Made by a program: the position numbers and the translations under genes
Assembly: GCA_021824055.1 (NCBI GenBank)
Contig: JAKALV010000216.1
Location: forward strand, 1-5,778
From: Acidobacteriota bacterium
GTDB taxonomy: Bacteria > Acidobacteriota > Vicinamibacteria > Vicinamibacterales > SCN-69-37
DNA: 5,778 bases
Reading direction: 5' to 3'
The notes under the pieces: model-generated
What the model was told of the DNA's origin: nothing
Databases searched by the model: none
Seen by the model: only the letters and a program-made list of their open reading frames with translations
Shown: piece by piece, positions 4,657 through 5,778 of the stretch
Position numbering within the stretch: the stretch's first letter is position 1
How the letters are laid out: each line of letters starts with the position of its first letter

Positions 4657-5778
4657 ATGACGCGCAAATTTTCGGATCGTCGTGGTGTGAGACGGCTTCT
4701 TCTGGTGGCGGCAAGCGCGGGATTCGCCGCGGTGCTGTACGCCGCGACCGCCCCAACGAATGACCTGGGTTCGGAGAAACCCTACGGTATCGCCTCCAGC
4801 ACCTATACGAACACCGCGGCGGGGACCACGGTCACGGGGGGTGTGTGTTTTACGACGGGACCCGCCGTCGCGCCGACCGTGAGCGGCTCCTATGGAGCGT
4901 GTCCTAGCGCGGCAGGCACCGACCAAACCTCCGCCCTGGCGGATCTGAACAGCACATCGCAAGGCTGCACCACCATCGGCTCCGGCGGTCTGGAGGGAAT
5001 CAGCATTGGGGGCGGGACGCCGGGAACCTTCCCGCCTGGCTGCTATGTCAGAGCGGGCGCGTTGGATATCACCGCCAACGGGATTGTGACCCTGAGTGGC
5101 GCCGGCGTGTACATCTTCAGGTCATCCGGTGGGGCGCTGACCACAGGCGCCAATTCCCAGATTGTCTTGTCCGGCGCCTGCGCGAACAATGTGTTCTGGG
5201 CTCCCGTCGGCGCGACGACACTGGGCGCATCCAGTACGTTCGTGGGAAACATTCTGGATGCGGCCGGTATCTCGATCGGACTGAATGCCAACGTGACAGG
5301 CAGAGCCTTGGCGTTTGGCGGAACCGTCTCAACAGATGCCAGCACGATTACCGTCCCCTCTGATTGCGCCGCGCTGACGACGCACCTGATCATCAACAAG
5401 ACGGTCGTCAACGACAGCGGCGGCGCCCTGACGGCGGCCGCCTTCTCGGGGACGATCGGCGGGGCCGTGGTGGCGACGGGCGGCAACACGTGGACCGGTG
5501 CCTCGACGGACCGAACGTTGACCACGGTCGGGGCCTACAACGTGACCGAGACGGCGCAAGCGGGCTACACCGCCGCGTTCTCGGCGGACTGTTCGGGCAC
5601 GATCGCCGTGGGCGAAACCAAGACCTGCACCGTGACCAACACGGACAACGCGACGCATCTGATCATCAACAAGACGGTGGTCAACGACAGCGGCGGCGCC
5701 CTGACGGCGGCCGCCTTCTCGGGGACGATCGGCGGGGCCGTGGTGGCGACGGGCGGCAACACGTGGACCGGTGCCTCG
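4657..5778 (+). CDS. Secreted ice-binding (DUF3494) protein with tandem prealbumin-like domains, 3' truncated by window
   Basis: 374 codons are visible without a stop; the gene continues beyond the right edge. Residues 1-32 form a signal peptide: basic start with RRGVRR, hydrophobic core LLLVAASAGFAAVLY, and a cleavage-like ATA (30-32). Residues about 42-240 are a DUF3494 beta-solenoid domain: PYGIASSTYTN (42-52), TTGPAVAPTVSG (66-77), DQTSALADLNS (89-99), LSGAGVYIFR (146-155), the hallmark FVGNILDAAGISIGLNANVTG (about 195-215) and RALAFGGTVSTDASTITVP (216-234). Six cysteines (64, 82, 104, 129, 175, 237) suggest disulfides after export. From His243 come 91-residue beta-rich repeats starting HLIINKTVVNDSGG and ending with a Cys pair (312, 324) in CTVTNTDNA, resembling prealbumin-like/SpaA-type stalk domains. 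Known DUF3494 proteins bind ice and inhibit recrystallisation, and some act as ice adhesins; many family members have never been tested, so ice binding is inferred. The repeats probably form a stalk or extension. Confidence 0.88.
   Translation, partial: MTRKFSDRRGVRRLLLVAASAGFAAVLYAATAPTNDLGSEKPYGIASSTYTNTAAGTTVTGGVCFTTGPAVAPTVSGSYGACPSAAGTDQTSALADLNSTSQGCTTIGSGGLEGISIGGGTPGTFPPGCYVRAGALDITANGIVTLSGAGVYIFRSSGGALTTGANSQIVLSGACANNVFWAPVGATTLGASSTFVGNILDAAGISIGLNANVTGRALAFGGTVSTDASTITVPSDCAALTTHLIINKTVVNDSGGALTAAAFSGTIGGAVVATGGNTWTGASTDRTLTTVGAYNVTETAQAGYTAAFSADCSGTIAVGETKTCTVTNTDNATHLIINKTVVNDSGGALTAAAFSGTIGGAVVATGGNTWTGAS
5383..5655 (+). repeat. Tandem domain repeat, unit 1 (273 bp, 91 codons)
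   Basis: First full unit of the C-terminal domain array of the ice-binding-family protein, from the codon for His243 to that for Thr333. It encodes HLIINKTVVNDSGG at the start, GGNTWTG in the middle (275-281) and TKTCTVTNTDNAT at the end. The next unit starts exactly 273 bp later in the same frame. Confidence 0.9.
5656..5778 (+). repeat. Tandem domain repeat, unit 2 (first 123 bp, cut by window)
   Basis: The visible 123 bp match unit 1 at all but two positions, both silent third-base changes: CAC to CAT at the His codon and GTC to GTG at the Val codon 5677-5679. The protein is identical over these 41 residues. The array runs past the window edge, so the copy number is unknown. Confidence 0.92.

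Noticed and set aside
4613..4660. A 15-codon frame (MMVMQPAHVPVREIK) whose TGA overlaps the ice-binding ATG
   Set aside because: It could be a leader peptide, but it has no ribosome site, no codon run suggesting attenuation, and is short enough to arise by chance.
5043..5762. Several minus-strand open frames under the ice-binding gene, two of them sharing similar peptides
   Set aside because: They are antisense shadows; their mutual similarity simply mirrors the 273-bp tandem repeat on the coding strand.
5383..5778. CRISPR-like or mobile-element repeat
   Set aside because: The repeat is in frame, 273 bp long, codes for a complete domain and has no spacers or terminal inverted repeats.

Overview
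This is a GC-rich bacterial window, probably from a free-living soil or sediment organism with a Gram-negative-like gene repertoire. Acidobacteriota or a similar phylum is a guess from the mix of families; nothing here fixes the taxon. It holds seven protein genes in three transcription blocks. I found no RNA genes, insertion sequences or CRISPR arrays.

Block 1 (plus strand, 2-3228) contains four genes: the 3' end of a small two-helix membrane protein of the lmo0937/DUF5670 type; a complete P3A-type (proton-efflux) P-type ATPase of 794 residues; a 49-residue Cys-rich bacterial metallothionein, easily missed because of its size; and a non-haem ferritin-like protein with a full di-iron ligand set. 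The metallothionein and ferritin genes are 11 nt apart and look co-transcribed. The ATPase ends 63 nt upstream of them, and that gap holds a perfect TTGACA hexamer without a convincing -10 box. Taken together, the block reads as an ion and metal stress module: proton export, thiolate metal buffering and iron sequestration or oxidation.

Block 2 (minus strand, 4453 to 3229) contains a pyruvoyl S-adenosylmethionine decarboxylase-like gene (speD) overlapped at its 3' end by a class I SAM-dependent methyltransferase. The methyltransferase has an atypical SAM-binding motif I. Both proteins use SAM or a SAM-like fold. The methyltransferase stop codon directly abuts the ferritin stop codon tail to tail.

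Block 3 (plus strand, from 4657 and open at the right edge) is a secreted DUF3494 ice-binding/adhesin-family protein followed by at least two tandem 91-residue beta-rich domains. The DNA of these domains is almost identical over the visible overlap. This gene and speD are divergent across a 203-nt intergenic region with a clean hairpin in the ice-binding gene's leader.

No wholly new system is evident. The most notable items are the metallothionein-ferritin pair beside a P3A ATPase, the near-identical tandem domain repeats, and the speD-methyltransferase overlap with a non-canonical motif I.
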